Assembly (NCBI GenBank): GCA_017591395.1
Contig: WEDG01000357.1
Span: 1-64,000 of the forward strand
Reading direction: 5' to 3'
DNA from: Schistocephalus solidus
Taxonomy: Eukaryota > Platyhelminthes > Cestoda > Diphyllobothriidea > Diphyllobothriidae
DNA: 64,000 nucleotides
The notes beneath the pieces were generated by a model. That model made no database searches, was not told the origin of the DNA, and saw only the letters and a program-made list of their open reading frames with translations. Shown one piece after another: positions 1 through 13,221 of the stretch (position 1 is its first letter; every line of letters begins with the position of its first letter). Made by a program: the position numbers and the translations under genes.

Positions 1-44
1 TTTATAGGTACTTAACCAAGATCAAAAACATCAGAAAAACGTTC

Positions 45-310
45 ACTTCAGGTGAATATCATTGCAAACACTTGCAAGTAAACCAATTGCGTAGACCACT
101 TTATTATTTAAATGTCTTTTAGTCTAAAGAGTTCGGATGCTAATAAAAAATCCAAGACCCTTCACCAGCACATTGAATAGCACACACAATGGGTAAGGTT
201 ACTTGTGAATATGGAATTTCCTGGTCATGAATGACACTTTGGCATTCAGAATTGCTGCCGGAAAATTCTTATTTCGCATGCAAGACGCATGTATCGCGGT
301 ATGTAGCAGT
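45..310 (+). repeat. Imperfect direct repeat, copy 1
   Basis: Several blocks here recur in the same order about 1,285 bases downstream. Examples are the blocks around 'GCGTAGACCACTTTAT' and around 'TGGTCATGAATGACAC', the latter followed by TTGGCA..AGAATTGCTG. Similarity judged by eye is roughly two thirds, so this is an old duplication or two copies of an unknown dispersed repeat. No coding content is seen. Confidence 0.5.
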
Positions 311-1332
311 TTCTCGTGGCAAAACTGAAAAAATAATCTGGATTTGGTTGCTATTTGTTACGCTTGCAAATGCCTTATAAGAGGCTCCTTCGTAATGCAT
401 CCTCCAAAGAAAAACCTTTCATAATGTGTGTACCAAAAGAAACAGTCTTAATTCTTATAACAAGTTTATCCGAATTAATGTAAAGTTTTCTTAATTTGTC
501 CACAGGACCTTTTTGCGGAACTGTCTGCAGTTTCTTATACAACCTATTCCATTATATTTCTCAGTCAATGATATTTCCTGCGCATTCGTATTGCTTGCAT
601 TCCAATGATCTCACTTGAGGTATTGCATTTTTGAACTACCTATCTAACTTCCAAATACTAACAAAAATGTGTTCACTATGTCAAGAGATTCGTAGGCAGT
701 AACAACAAAGCTCAAAATATTTGCAGTAAATTATTAATAGAAAATTGCTCAAAGATCATGTGGAAAAAATAAAAAAAGAGTGAAGCACGGTAGCCGGATC
801 CCCTGAGAGTATCAGCTCCAGTTTATTTGTCCCTGATTGACTTTTCACGCGTAAACATTCGTCCGTCAGTCACCTGGGTTCCTATTTAGCTCTGTTTGAC
901 GCCGATATATGTTTGCTTTCCATTACATCGATCACGAAGGCCGATTAAATTGCCATTCACTAATCGGATGGCTTTTTCCGTTTTCCCTTGAAGCCTGAGG
1001 GTTCAACTTAGCCCATGTATAGTCAATAACTAGGTTGTACTTACTCCTACCTTTTTCGCTTGATTTTCCTAGGTTTTCTGCTTCTTATTCTGCCCTTTCC
1101 ATAAAACCCCTTTTACCACGGCTCCCGAAAGTCAGTTTGCCTTGCTTGCAACGTTCTCAGTGGGTTTGGCTATCGTGCTTCAACCCCAAAAAATTGAACG
1201 ATTCCACTCCGAGGGCTGGCAAGTGCTAAATAGCAAGGATGTCGGTTGTAGGTGTCCTACAGTTTAATGCAAAGAAAAATTCATAAAGAATAAAGAAGTA
1301 TTTAGAAGTTTTTACAAAATTCTGCAGAAGAG

Positions 1333-1600
1333 ATGATTCAGGTAATTTTCATGTCGGAAAATGGCAAATAAACCGCACGCGTAGATCATTTTATCATTAA
1401 GATGACTCCTATTTTATAAAAATTGTAAACAAATACAACTAAGGCTTCCTAACAGAGCTTAGACTGCATCAAGATGCAGGTAAGACTGCTCGGGAAAGAG
1501 ATATTTCTTGGTCATGAACGATACCTTGGCACTTAGAATTGCTGTGGGCAAATCCACGTTTGGCATGCCAAATGTAGTTTTTCTCAGTTTCATCATCAAA
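1333..1600 (+). repeat. Imperfect direct repeat, copy 2
   Basis: Counterpart of the block at 45-310. It shares 'GCGTAGATCATTTTAT', 'TGGTCATGAACGATAC' and 'TTGGCACTTAGAATTGCTG' in the same order and orientation. Its end is not sharp: a shorter resemblance continues around TTTTCACTCTAA near 1665, which also occurs near 22600. Confidence 0.5.
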
Positions 1601-2864
1601 AATATTAATGTACAGGAGAAGATGCGATCGGTAAAACATGACATATGCTGGCCTGATGTTTTGTGTTTTCACTCTAACTCATAATCAGAGACAGTAGCAG
1701 ATAAATGTCCGTCTGCCTAACCGCAATAACAGGATAGAGAGTGGAAAAATAACGCACTTGGCGTTGCTGAGCAGTTATTTTCTTTAATCAAAATCACAAT
1801 TTGCCAGAGAATTAAAGTTTCCAGTTGCAACTGACACAAAAGATACAGCAAAGATATTCCATAATAATAATGTTTTAATAATTTTTTAATTTTAATAATT
1901 TTTTTAATAATAATTTTTTAGAATTTGTGCCTTGCAAAGTTCGCTAAATTGTCCGGAACCGATTTGTTGGTAGAACGCGCTGACAAGTATGAACACACAT
2001 TTTGCTGACAATTTCCATGATAATAAATTAGTTAAGAGTGAAAATGAATGAAGATTGGTCGACCACATATACAACAAACGAATTTCTAAAGGTCTGGTTT
2101 ATTTCCTATGCAAACGAAAAGAAAAAAATCTGATAAAAACATTTCATTCGAGAATATATTCAGCATATTTAAATAACCATTTCCTTAAAGAGAAAAATCT
2201 GTTCAGTAAAAGTGGTACATTTTCAGAAATACGTAAGCTAGAGAAGGCCAAAATCAAGCTAACTGTTTAAAATGCAGGATCAGCATATTAGTTACTCCCC
2301 TAAAGCAAATGTGTTGTTCAAAAAAAGCTTTGATTGCTTGTGTAACTGCTTAATTTATCGGACGTTTGGATTCTTATTTGACCCGATCATTATGCACGGT
2401 CACCTACGTTCGTGATAGAGACACAAAAACGCCGTTGTCAAACAGCGCAGTTGTCCCACAACCACGTGCATACATTAACTATCAGCTCTCGAATATATCC
2501 TTTGAAGGTCGAGTTTGATGCCAAAATTGAACGTCACTGCGCATCCAAGTCGGAAATTTCAGTAATTTTATGACTGTTACTGCTTGCTGTCTTGAGGATA
2601 AAGCAGTGATTCAGCCTGCTGTGTCTGGAACTGTTGGGTGGCAACGATTTCCTTGCATTTCTAATTAGTTTGCCCAGTTGAGATCTCAGCCCTGAAAATG
2701 CGATCGGAAAAGTCACTGCGCCTTATAATTGACTGCCAACTGTCCACCGTGACGCTAGCAGCTCGAGGCTCTCACAATTGTCACTCTTTACGGCGATTTC
2801 GGCCTCATCCTAACTTTTGTCATCTCTTGACGTGCAAGTGGGTCTTTCGGCCTCATTTTTTAAC

Positions 2865-2886
2865 ACTCCTGTTAGTAAACAGGAGT
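2865..2886. repeat. Small perfect hairpin
   Basis: ACTCCTGTT and AACAGGAGT are perfect 9-base inverted arms around a 4-base AGTA loop. No gene lies next to it, so no terminator or regulatory role is assigned. Confidence 0.5.
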
Positions 2887-3496
2887 ATTTTTAATGATTT
2901 TTGCATAACTATTCTTTTAAATGAGTTTTCACTGAGCCTTGCTGAAAATGGACGCGCATGTCAATAAGATCAAACTAAGATCTAAAAACTAAATACTACT
3001 CCCAATGAAACGCAGAAAATATATTAGTAAGTTGCGGTGGTTATGGAGTTTTTGTGATCTTTAATTTTCATTCTCATGTAACGCGTTTCGGAGTACTGTT
3101 TATATCGGTCGCAATTAACGATGAGGCTGTATGATCCCGAAGCCAGTGAAAAATATCACACAGTGAACGGAAATGTAATGCTATCTACCGTTAAAATATA
3201 ACTTTTCCCTAACGCTTTTACTGCCATGCACCTTTTCTAGAAGATGATGGCGCACAAACTGGCAGAATGTAAAGCACATCTCACAGATCTTCTTAAAATA
3301 ATTTAAAAGAATGCAGAAATTATTAATTTTTATAATTAAAACAACAGTATATGCCACATTAAAGACGATACCACGATAAGTTTTCATTGAGAGCAGTCTT
3401 CCTCTTTTTGAATAAAATAAAGTATTGGTGTCATTAAATGTAACGAAAGAGAAAATCTAACGCAGTTAAAAAGCCAAGCTGGTTATAAGGACCTAC

Positions 3497-3628
3497 CAAT
3501 TTATCAAAATTCTCAGTCAACCGCCCACGTATCTCGTCTGTTTTTTTTCTGTCTACCGAAAAATAATTTAACCAGGGAAGAGGCATCGAACAGTGTTCTT
3601 CTATTTCAGCCAGCATGATTTCTCTACT
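3497..3628 (-). CDS. Candidate internal exon, unknown protein
   Basis: On the minus strand an open segment of 44 codons lies between a plausible acceptor (TTGCTTTTAAG, exon starting at 3628) and a good donor (TTG then GTAGGT at 3496). It is 132 bases long with phase 0 at both ends. A second acceptor (CCTTATCAG) would start the exon at 3639. The peptide is charged and looks protein-like: REIMLAEIEEHC, then LPWLNYFSVDRKKTDEIRGRL, which reads as amphipathic helix. I do not recognise the family. A weak second exon with a GTAAGT donor may lie upstream near 3957-4026, but its phase does not match this one directly. It could be a chance open frame. Confidence 0.35.
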
Positions 3629-3639
3629 CTTAAAAGCAA

Positions 3640-5204
3640 CTGATAAGGCAGCCAAATATCAGAACAGCCACAGAAGCATGAATTGTTGATATGCTCGTTG
3701 ATGACGTGGAGCGATCTTCCGACGAAAGGGCTCTGCAGATTACTTCAAAAAGCCGGTGGCGAAGTAGAGAAAAAATTCATTTAAGCAGAAAGCGCGCATT
3801 TTGGGCAGAATTTGCGTAAGTTTGCACCAAAAACCTTTCACAATTATGCCTTCACTTATGTGACACGATTATTAATGTTTAATTGTTTTTTTATTGAAGC
3901 TTTGCTTCAATCCGATTAAACGAAAGCTTAATATAAGACGTTTTTTTCCTCCACTTACCTTTCATGTTCCTTCTTCAAAAACATAATTTTAGGTCCAGTT
4001 TGTATAGAAATTGGAAGCAAAACACTGCTTCATGACTTCTCTTTACTAAACAGCAGCTGCAGAAAACTTTTAGCTTTTTTATCTCTTTCCATTAAAGATG
4101 ATTTAAGCCATACACTCCTCTGTTTTAGTGCGAAAATCTGCCCTAATTGCACATCCTATTCAGAAGTTATTACCTCTTAGTCCATGAATTTATCGCGACT
4201 TTGACACCAGCAGTAAAGCGTTTTTTGTTTTTCCTTCAAGTTAATTACACACTCTGTTCGGATAAGGTATGTTTTTTATGTCATGCCCTTATTATTTCTA
4301 GTGGAACTTCCAGCAATTGGTGTTTTATGACACATTGATTGCCCAATGATAACTTTAATAGTCCTAAATTTATTTTCGTTCTGCGCCACAGAGGGTTGAT
4401 TTTATTCCCTTCGACGATTGCATTCTTAAATGCATAAAGTTGCAGTTGTCTTGAACAGGGTTTTAAATTGGGAATAAGAAATTTCAATCAAGTGGTAATT
4501 TCACATGGATAAATAAGGTTAATAGGTAATCATTTTAAAAAGCTTTGATCACAAGACCCTAGCATTTTCTCTTTGTCCATTTCAACGAAGGAAATTTAAA
4601 TTGCACAACAGTGAAAGTTAGATACATAAGATTGACTGTGCTTGTGAATGATGTTGGAGGATGAAAAGCTCCCTAATAAAATGGGAGCTTGAAGATCTGA
4701 TTGGTATACAGACCTCTTCTCTTCTTCCGTGTTCTGATATGCGCTTACAACGGTAGCATTGAGCTCGCTCACTGCCCTCTTTATAGCTCATCAACAGGAC
4801 ACACGTGCGGCATAACAGCGCCGGTCTATGTTTCAGTCTTTGATGACCTCGAAGACCGCCAAAAAAGGCCTAATTGACCAGTAAGCTGGTTTATTCCATA
4901 AATGTAAAATTGCAATGTGAAAGCCATGAATTTATGTACGAACCTTGGAAGCCACTCACCTGAATATCCTGTTGAGATGAATGTGTCATCATCGACACCA
5001 CGTACGTTCACATTTCACAGTAGATCCTCCTAACTTCCAAGGACGTGATTGGAACCATCTGCTTGAAGATGCCATTTTCCCATGGAGCATAAATAAAGCC
5101 AGATAGAGAAACCATGTCACTGCGCACTGCAAATGCTCTCAGCCATGTGTCAGGTTCATCACAAAATATTCGTTAGTTCAGAACACGTAGAGATTACTGT
5201 GATC
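3640..5204. other. Non-coding stretch
   Basis: No gene recognised. A good GTGAGT donor context occurs on the minus strand near 4958, but stops close every frame just upstream and no acceptor is visible, so no exon is called. Confidence 0.55.
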
Positions 5205-5275
5205 TGAACAATGTCGACTAAGACCATGGACACTGCAATGACCATTTCTGGCTCACTAGCCAGTCATACACAACC
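5205..5275 (-). repeat. Decayed fragment of the hammerhead satellite family
   Basis: This matches the part of the 15.9-22.1 kb unit around the ribozyme (GACCATTTCTGGCT then CCAGTCATAC on the plus strand). On the minus strand stem I (GACTGG) and GAAATGG remain, but the segment holding the CTGATGA core has been deleted. It shows that the family disperses outside the array. Confidence 0.6.
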
Positions 5276-5954
5276 ACGTACTATTAGTAGTCACTGTGCG
5301 GCTGCTGGCGGGGCTCGAGAATGAATTTCAGGGCAGAATGGGACGAGTAAGGTCCGGTAACTATCGGTAAGCTTTCATCGACGAAGGTAATCTGCTAAGA
5401 CTTATGGTGACCAAACCCGTACTTCACCCCGTTGACACTTTTACGGTTGGTTCCTTGAGTTCTCACAGTCAAATGACATAGAAGGACCGAAATAGCTCTG
5501 TTTTTCTGTTCTGCCTCTGCATCGAGCGAGCTCAATAGAGTTTCTGATGGCCGGTTGTCTTTTTTTGCTATGCTTGCTTACAGCCGGCGTCCCATATCCT
5601 GAAATTCTAAGCAAAAATGGGAATAGGTGTTCCACGCAAAAAGGCTTATAAATATCAAGTATTGTGTAGAGTTATCCATGGAAAGTCAGTAAAACCGGAA
5701 TTTTACTCAACGAGCATGCTGCATTTCGGCCTCATGCAGAAACTGTACATGTTTAGCATTTATGCATGGTTTGTTTTGATACCCCTGACAAACAAAAAAA
5801 TCTTTCTTGTACACATTTGGTAGAAAATGTGGTCTTTTTTGTGCAAACACAAAGAAAGTGTATTTTTAACTGCACAACTTTTATAATTTGGAACATTTTA
5901 AGACCCAAAAATGTTCATTCGGTAATTAATGTCAATTCCAGTGCATTTTCCCAC

Positions 5955-6105
5955 CTCCAGTTATCTTCACTCTGTCTACGCATCGAGCCCAGGAGGGAGG
6001 GAGGATGAGAGAGTGAAGTAGATGCAGCAAATGCCTGCTCTCACTTTAGATCAGCGTAAGTCACCATCCTTGAACCACCCCGCTGTGGAGCATACGATGG
6101 ACATC
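5955..6105 (-). repeat. GC-rich SINE-like repeat, copy 1 (inverted)
   Basis: Read on the minus strand it follows the same order of blocks as copies at 33.2, 51.0 and 59.2 kb: GATGTCCA..GTATGCTCCAC, GGGTGGT, then GCTGCATCTAC..CACTCTCTC, a C-rich tract and GACAGAGT. It stands out by GC content from its AT-rich surroundings. No pol III boxes were identified, so 'SINE-like' refers only to size and dispersal. Confidence 0.6.
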
Positions 6106-7442
6106 GCCGGACTATGGTGGTTGAACTGTCGTATCCCTAGCAAGTTTAATTAAAACAAACATGCTTAATGTGGACGGAAATGAATCACTTATGATGCCTG
6201 AAACACATTTTTTAAGTTTGCAATTTCTTTGGATAATCACCGAAAAATTGGTTTGCTGAAAACCACCCCGCTTTCTGGTGATTCCATCTTTATAATTGGT
6301 GTTGTAAAACCGATTTGGCAATTCGGACGAGCATCTGTCTGTTGAGGAAGGCTAGAAATCCCATTTTGTGTTCGGTCAGCCGAGTTCTCACTAGTCAATG
6401 CATACAAATGTGTAAACCAGCCATGCTGTTACAGCCTGGCCCTATAAAGTCAAAACAGAAAAATTGTGTGGAACTTCCAAATGATGAACTACCAAGCCAT
6501 AGTTTCTACTCCTAAACAATTACGGTACGTGGAAATATCAGCATTATAGGATGCAAAAAGTTCTTCTAAATAGCTCAAGTATGAAGTCAGCATGATAGTG
6601 TTAAGGAGGTAAATTTTGCGATAAAATGATAGGCTGCTTGAACGAAAAGAAGAGAAGGCCCTTTTCTCTCCGTAATCATGGCTTGCTTGCTATGCATTTT
6701 TTGAAGCAGGTTTCTTATCGATTTGTGAACTATGTTGCCTATTCTCTACATTCTAAGTAAATGATGACAACATTTCTTCGGTTCATGTGCCGTGGTGTTT
6801 GGCTAACATCGTGCTGTACATAAAACGTTGATATTTTAATTATTACCATAGCTGACAAGACATACCTCTTAGGATACCGACGAACAGAAACCGAGACCTC
6901 AACTTTCCCCTAATAGTTGAATCTTATTATGTAAATTTATTTAATATCTCATTGTCTTTTTATTTGAAGTATCGCCACAATAAGTGGAGGATGACTGGCT
7001 GCAAGGTTTCTAGGGATACTTCCACAGTAAACATGCTCCTTCCTTTATTTTCCTTATGATTTACATTGACAGAACATAATTTACATTTACCGAAGGCATT
7101 TGCAGTATATTAAAAATAGTGATTAACTTAATCATGCCCTAACCTTAACCTGGAGAGGAATGGCTTTACGCGAAATGATTAAGCAGGAGTTCAGGTTATG
7201 CTTAAGATTGATATAACGTTCACGTTTCAAACATGGGCATGTATACCTTTCAGTTAATTTCACACTCAAACACCTGTATAAGTAAGGAGGGTAAATATTT
7301 CCGTGTTTTGGTAAAAATATTTATCAATGTGGCGTCGATTTGGACAAAAATTAAAAAAAGACGTAATAAGGATATGTTATGGGCCACCACTACAAGTCTG
7401 GCAGGACTGAAGCGAGGATTATTTGCCTATAGAGTATTTTAA
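6106..7442. other. Non-coding stretch
   Basis: No gene, RNA gene or repeat of note recognised. Open frames are short and AT-driven. Confidence 0.55.
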
Positions 7443-7653
7443 GGTATACCACTGTACCACGGGCTCGTTGCCTTATCGTATGCGATCGAGAATATTTAAA
7501 ACTGCTGGAAAATGTCTGGTGATCGGGTAAGGAGACACATTCCTTTCGTTCCAGCTTGACCTTTAATCTGCAGCCGATACATGTATTCGCACAGCATCCG
7601 TTAACATATGCAGAGGAAAGTGCCAAAAAAACCAAATAAGCCTGGAATGGCCA
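7443..7653 (-). repeat. Diverged copy of the satellite unit, ribozyme end lost
   Basis: The plus strand reads CCACGGGCTCGTTG, then TATGCGATCGAGAATAT, and about 150 bases later CCTGGAATGGCCA. These blocks match the unit of the 15.9-22.1 kb array in order and spacing, from the A-box end of the tRNA-like block to the ribozyme cleavage site. The rest of the hammerhead and the B box are missing. It is older than the array copies, judging by the many differences. Confidence 0.55.
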
Positions 7654-10600
7654 CCGGCGACGTACAGTACTATGCCACCTTTTGAACGAGGTTCTTTCCA
7701 ACCGTCTGAAAAATCTACGCTTAGTAAAACGTTTATACTTATTTAGTATCAAATTATCTCATTGTTATACAAAATCTTTATATGCTGAAATGTTATTTTT
7801 AAAAACCTTGCAAAGTGACCTTAAGTTTTCGTATAAATTGGTAACAACTCACGTTTTCTGTAAGTCAGTTACTTGAAGGAAGGGTTGTTTACGGCTTTTA
7901 AAAATTTTATACTTTTGTTTTTAAAAACTGGGATATATCCATTTATAAATTACCAGCCTTGTCCATCTATAAGTGCAACTTTTAAGCCACACAGTATGAT
8001 CTCCATCCACTGCAAAATTAATAAACCTTAAAATACATCTCCTTAATGACTTATAAATATGTCTGTTTGTCTTATACGAAAAAATACGACTTTTAGCATG
8101 GATATCATGCAGTCACTATAACGGCGGGTCAGGCTTTACATTCGTAAGTAACTAAGAAAAAGATTTTTAAACTAAAATAACTCGTTCTTGATTTTTTAGA
8201 GTAAAAACAAGTCGTATTCAACGAAATTTGTATCAGGGGGAAATAATGTTGCGCCTGTTCTCATTATAAGACATATTTGAATTTTTTAAGACATGTAATA
8301 TCAATGAGGAAATTACATTTTAACTTTTTATTTTAATGTTTTAATTATTAATAATTAAATAATCATTTTCAACAGATTGCAGTTTATGCATGCGGTGGAC
8401 AATAAACTCATTCGAATGCCGATATTCTGCTTAAGCTGGAAAGCACGTAGGGTTTATTAATCTGCCACCCCTCTTAAAGTAATATGTTGTAATCTAAAAC
8501 ACATTTTACAATTTTTGTTTATACTTCTTGAGTAAGGAAATCTACTGTGTTAATGTTCGTCATCCAGCTTTATCCCCCTTCATGTTTATTGGGACCAGAG
8601 ATTCTAATGTGGAGTATTCAGTGCTTTATGTTAAAAGCTCTACAAGGGGTAACGGACATTTTGCTTTTTTAGCCCAATAAGCCCAGAAGTGTTCATTGCA
8701 GTACCTTTTCCTTGTCAACTGACTCTTCCGTTCGTAGTCAAAGGGGAATGCGTTCAGCTTTTTTTATTGTACGCATTTAAAGAGTATACAAAGAGGGCTC
8801 TTGTAAGTTAGCCATCGGGGAATAAAAACTAGCAAAATCTGACAATCAACTACAAAAGAAATTCCATAAAATACGATCGCATATGCGGAAAGTTACATCG
8901 GGGAATACCGCTTTTTACAAATGAAACGTCAGTGAAATGATTATAAAAGTATGACCTACTACTACCAACTTACTTGTCGTACGTTTGAAGAAATGTGCTC
9001 AAAATCACACTGTGCTCACTTTGGCCAGGTTGTTTTTCATGCGTATCAAATTCACAGGGCAACTTACTTGCGCTTTACGATGGACACTCTTAAAAATGCG
9101 CTCATTGCCATCTTTAAGAGCAGTGTTGGTAAGAACAGCATTCATGACTTTAGGTAGCTACTGTACTTCTGCAGGAGAATGCTCTTGTTGACGAATTCAA
9201 AGTTATTATTCTGATGAAATTAAGGGATTAATCAACAACTATCAGTCTTTTCGTCTGATGTTTTGAGTCCTTTTTAATTCTTCTACCTACCTTCAACTCA
9301 CTCCCTCTGAAAATCGTACCGTATCAACAAGGAAATTGTCAGGAGCATCAAGACAGGGGAAGCCGTACTTGTCTTCTGCTTTTTAGTTTTTAAAACCGAT
9401 CATAGTAGAGAATTTGAATTAATCCATACCGACAAATGGCATAAGTATAAAATTTAAAAAAGAAATCAACAAATGTCAATGATCTCAAATAGGACATTTA
9501 TAAATCAAAGCCCTCATAACCCTGAGGGTCCATTACAATTACCCCATGTGAAGAAGTTTTCGAAACATACGGGCATACAGAGCCGATTTATAACTCAAAT
9601 TTAAGCAAGGTAGTTTCTTTCTGAAAGGAGTCATTTGGCGTTAATCAATTGAAAAGAAAAAATAGTCCTAAAACCCCTTTATCTTGTGATCGTGCGTGGA
9701 TAATTGAGCAATAACAGTTTTAAAAATAAAAATATCTTTATCTTGAATTGTTACAAATATAAATCGGACGAGTTTTGAATACATTAAGGGTAATGTAAAC
9801 TGCTAAATATTTAGGAATCAGAAGTCAGAACGGAAAAATAGGTAAATGTCACTGCATAGACCCCTGCTTATACAAATCATGTGAAATTATACAGATATGA
9901 TATAAAAATGTATAAAAATATTCAAAGTAAAATTACACAAGTAAAATAATGAATGCATGGGCTGTCTTCGAAACATACACACGAGTGATTTTAGAGGTGA
10001 GAATTCAAACTGAATTTGCTGTGCGCATGAGGAACGATTTTTTTGCATTCAGTCGCTTAATTTAAGGACAAAATGAAGGTAAATTTTATGTTTTATTCTT
10101 TTTATATTTTGTAATTATAGACACTTTATTGATTCAGTTACCTTTATAAATATTTTTATTTTTAAATGACTTTCTACAGCTTTATTTACTTGAAACGTCC
10201 ATATTTTATGTGTATATGGAATAACAGTCGTACCAACTTTCCTATATTACTGAGTTATTCACTAGGAAAGAATAATGAGTCATTTGAGAAAAGTATACTT
10301 GCACAAGACACTGGAACCAGAGTGGGAGAGGTTCACAGTCGCAACAAAAGCGGGACTGATTTTTTGTTCATTAAGCAGAAAACAATTTTCCAATTACCAT
10401 GCAAGGGCATAATCCGACCCATATTTTAGAAATAAAAAATAGATTTTCATGTTTATCAGACTGACTTTGTTAGCATATCTGTCCTTTCAGTGCTCGTTGG
10501 AAGCTCTAAACTCATCATAACCATGGCACGTTTATTGAATATCTTTAAGAATAGACTAACATAAAAGACCAATATCCTGCAAAGTAGTACTACTGATGTT

Positions 10601-11245
10601 CTATACACATTGTAAAGGATTCTGGACACTGAATGAGAATGACTTGATGGAAACACATTCCTAGGCCGTGAAAACTGTAGAATGATATAAAAATTATATG
10701 TAAGGAGTGTGAAGCGAAATCAGCTGATGTTTTAGGGATGGGAGTGGTTCTTTACTGCTTGTCAAGAGTTAAGCAGATTTAACTCCGGAAACGGCATATG
10801 AGAATGATATGCTAAAGCAGGAACTAACTAAGAAGATCAAGACTTAAGTAAAAACCATTAGACGCTAACTGGTCCAGTAAATATTAACGAACTCATGCTT
10901 TGAAAGCGTTTTGCCATCAAGGGTATGGACACAGGATGAAACACACTGAAAGACAGCCAACAGTCATTTCAGGCACAATTGGTCACATTAAAAGTAACGA
11001 TAAAAGCAACATGTGACAATATTGTTCGTCGGTTAATGCGACTGAGGAACTCTCAAAATGTTAGCAGTGGAAAGAGCGATGAGGAATAATTCAAAAAATA
11101 TACAATCTTTTAGTCAACCAACCTTTATTTTAGTAATTTAATTTTTATTGGACTCGCACACTGGCTTCCTTTGTAGAAGACGCTCGTTTATATGTCTAGC
11201 CATTTGAGGTACGAGGAAAGGTTTCTCTCTGTCTAAACAAAAACG

Positions 11246-11353
11246 GTTTCAGTGGGACTCAAAATATTGAAAATTAAATATAGAATATTGAAAATATTGA
11301 CAATATTGAAAAATATTTAAAAAAGGGTTTCAGTGGGACTCAAAATATTGAAA
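11246..11353 (+). repeat. Short local duplication with ATATTGAAAA spacers
   Basis: GGTTTCAGTGGGACTC followed by AAAATATTGAAAA occurs twice, about 80 bases apart. The space between is filled with degenerate ATATTGAAA units. This looks like replication slippage. Confidence 0.7.
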
Positions 11354-13198
11354 ACTTCCTTTAAGATATCCAAAGGTACCTTTACGCATGACCCTACGCA
11401 TGGCTTTTTAAAAATATAATGATGGTACTATGGATCTAACAAACAAATGTGGGAAAGCCTTCTGAACTACAACTATTCTATGGAATTAAATAAACAGTTT
11501 GCGCTTTAAAGTGGATTTGGGCAGTACGATCTGGTGAGGAGAAAATAAAATGATCATGCCAAAAATAAAATCAAACATCATTCACTACCACTGTTAATCA
11601 AATATACCTGTCTGTCAGTCTTGTGTCATTTAGGTTCGTATAAATATCACTTAGTATTTTAAAGCGCATATTTTAGTGCTCCACGTTTAATTTTAAATAA
11701 AAGAATGATGGTTCTGTTCGTAGAAACCTGCAACAAGGTGCGTTTGAGGATGTTATTATCGTAAAATAAAATTAACTATTTGTCTCATAAGATGAATACA
11801 AAATGAACGAGTTTTGAAGGTCGCAACTGCTGGAAGGGAAATAAATGGGCATTAATACAGGACTGCGGGGTGATGATTTCTATTTAGGACGCTTGTTTTA
11901 GAGAAGAGAAATGAAATTCTTAAAAAAGGATGTCAAAACGATCGAAGGGAAGTTATTAATTTACGGCTATGTTCGAATGATTTAAGTCGCAAATTTGACC
12001 TTTATTTCTTTGCGCAAAATGATGCTACGGTGGCAGTTGGCCCATGGTCTGTTCACTTATCCGCTTAACCTCATGCGTAAATTAAATAAGGTCACATTTT
12101 TTGCTGGTCAGTCTGAAACGTTTACGCAAATATTTGGAAGATACTTTGATCTAACCTGCGGGGATGGTATTAATAGAAATTGTGGCCTGCGAAGATTTGC
12201 GATAAATGAGAAAATTTTCATGAATGCCACGCAAGCGTGACAAAATTTTAAAAAACATATACTTTAACAAGCTGGAGGTTAATTACGTATGCCATAGGCT
12301 TGTCTGGACGTTAACTGCTGAGTCGTTTCGTCTTAAGATCACTACATGTTAGCATAGAAAAAAATAAAAAGTAAATTCCGAGTGGTCAAATACTCAGGTT
12401 TGAAATCCAAAAACACGTTTTCGGGGCTCACTAGTACGGTTTTAGTTAAAAATTATAAAAAAGTTCCTTTTCCGTAGTAGATTGTTTTCCGGCAGAGGTT
12501 TGCAGAAGACCGACGAACAACTTGGGTGGCTAACTGAGAATTGTGAAGGTGGTCCGTCGTTACAACCGAATTCGTTTTTAACTGCCTACGCTTTTTCTTG
12601 CCATAACCCTTTGGAAAGCAGAACGTTCTGTAATGGATAAAGATGATGAATTTCACCGCAATCAAAAATTCTCGCGGGTACAGTCTTAAATGTGGGTTGA
12701 ATTTTGTTTTTTGTATTCAAATCAATATGAATTTCCAATTTCGAATAATAATTCCAAAATTATTTTTGTAATTCAGCAAGCAGCTTCATCAGCAAGGGTG
12801 ACATCAAGTCCTGAAAAATATTTCATTTCAACCAACACCTTCAAATGCTGCACTGGATATGGAATTGTTGTTAATATTTTGAACAAGGAAGCGTAAGTGA
12901 TTTCTACAACATGTACTCCAGAATGCGCTTGTTGACACAAATCAGGAAATAACAAAAACTCCCTTTTCATTATGTACTTGTAATTCGTCCATCCAATTGC
13001 ATGCAAAACAATGCCTTATGAAGAAAGAAGTAGTAGTAAGTAAAAGGGGTAACATAAACAAATATTGAGCGGCGTTTCGTTTTGTGCTGATGATGAACAT
13101 GTGTGTATTGCAAAGTGGGTTCCTTCATTTCAACCTGAACATTCTGACTACTTTGGATAGCGGTTTTCGATTTAATGTTTGAATACATCCAGCTGTCA

Positions 13199-13221
13199 AG
13201 AGAGAGAGAGAGAGAGAGAGG
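13199..13221 (+). repeat. (AG)n microsatellite
   Basis: An uninterrupted run of about eleven AG dinucleotides. Confidence 0.9.

Larger units (their letters stand above)
1..3496. other. Non-coding AT-rich stretch
   Basis: No gene recognised on either strand. Open frames are all below 90 codons, have no family signature and lie in AT-rich sequence. It holds an imperfect direct duplication (near 45-310 and 1333-1600), a run of TAA/TTT simple sequence near 1860-1920 and a small hairpin at 2865-2886. Confidence 0.6.

Noticed and set aside
4826..5011. Minus-strand exon ending at a strong GTGAGT donor (VDDDTFISTGYSG)
   Set aside because: An in-frame stop precedes it by a few codons and there is no AG acceptor between, so it cannot be an internal exon. 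A tiny first exon in another frame is possible but unsupported.
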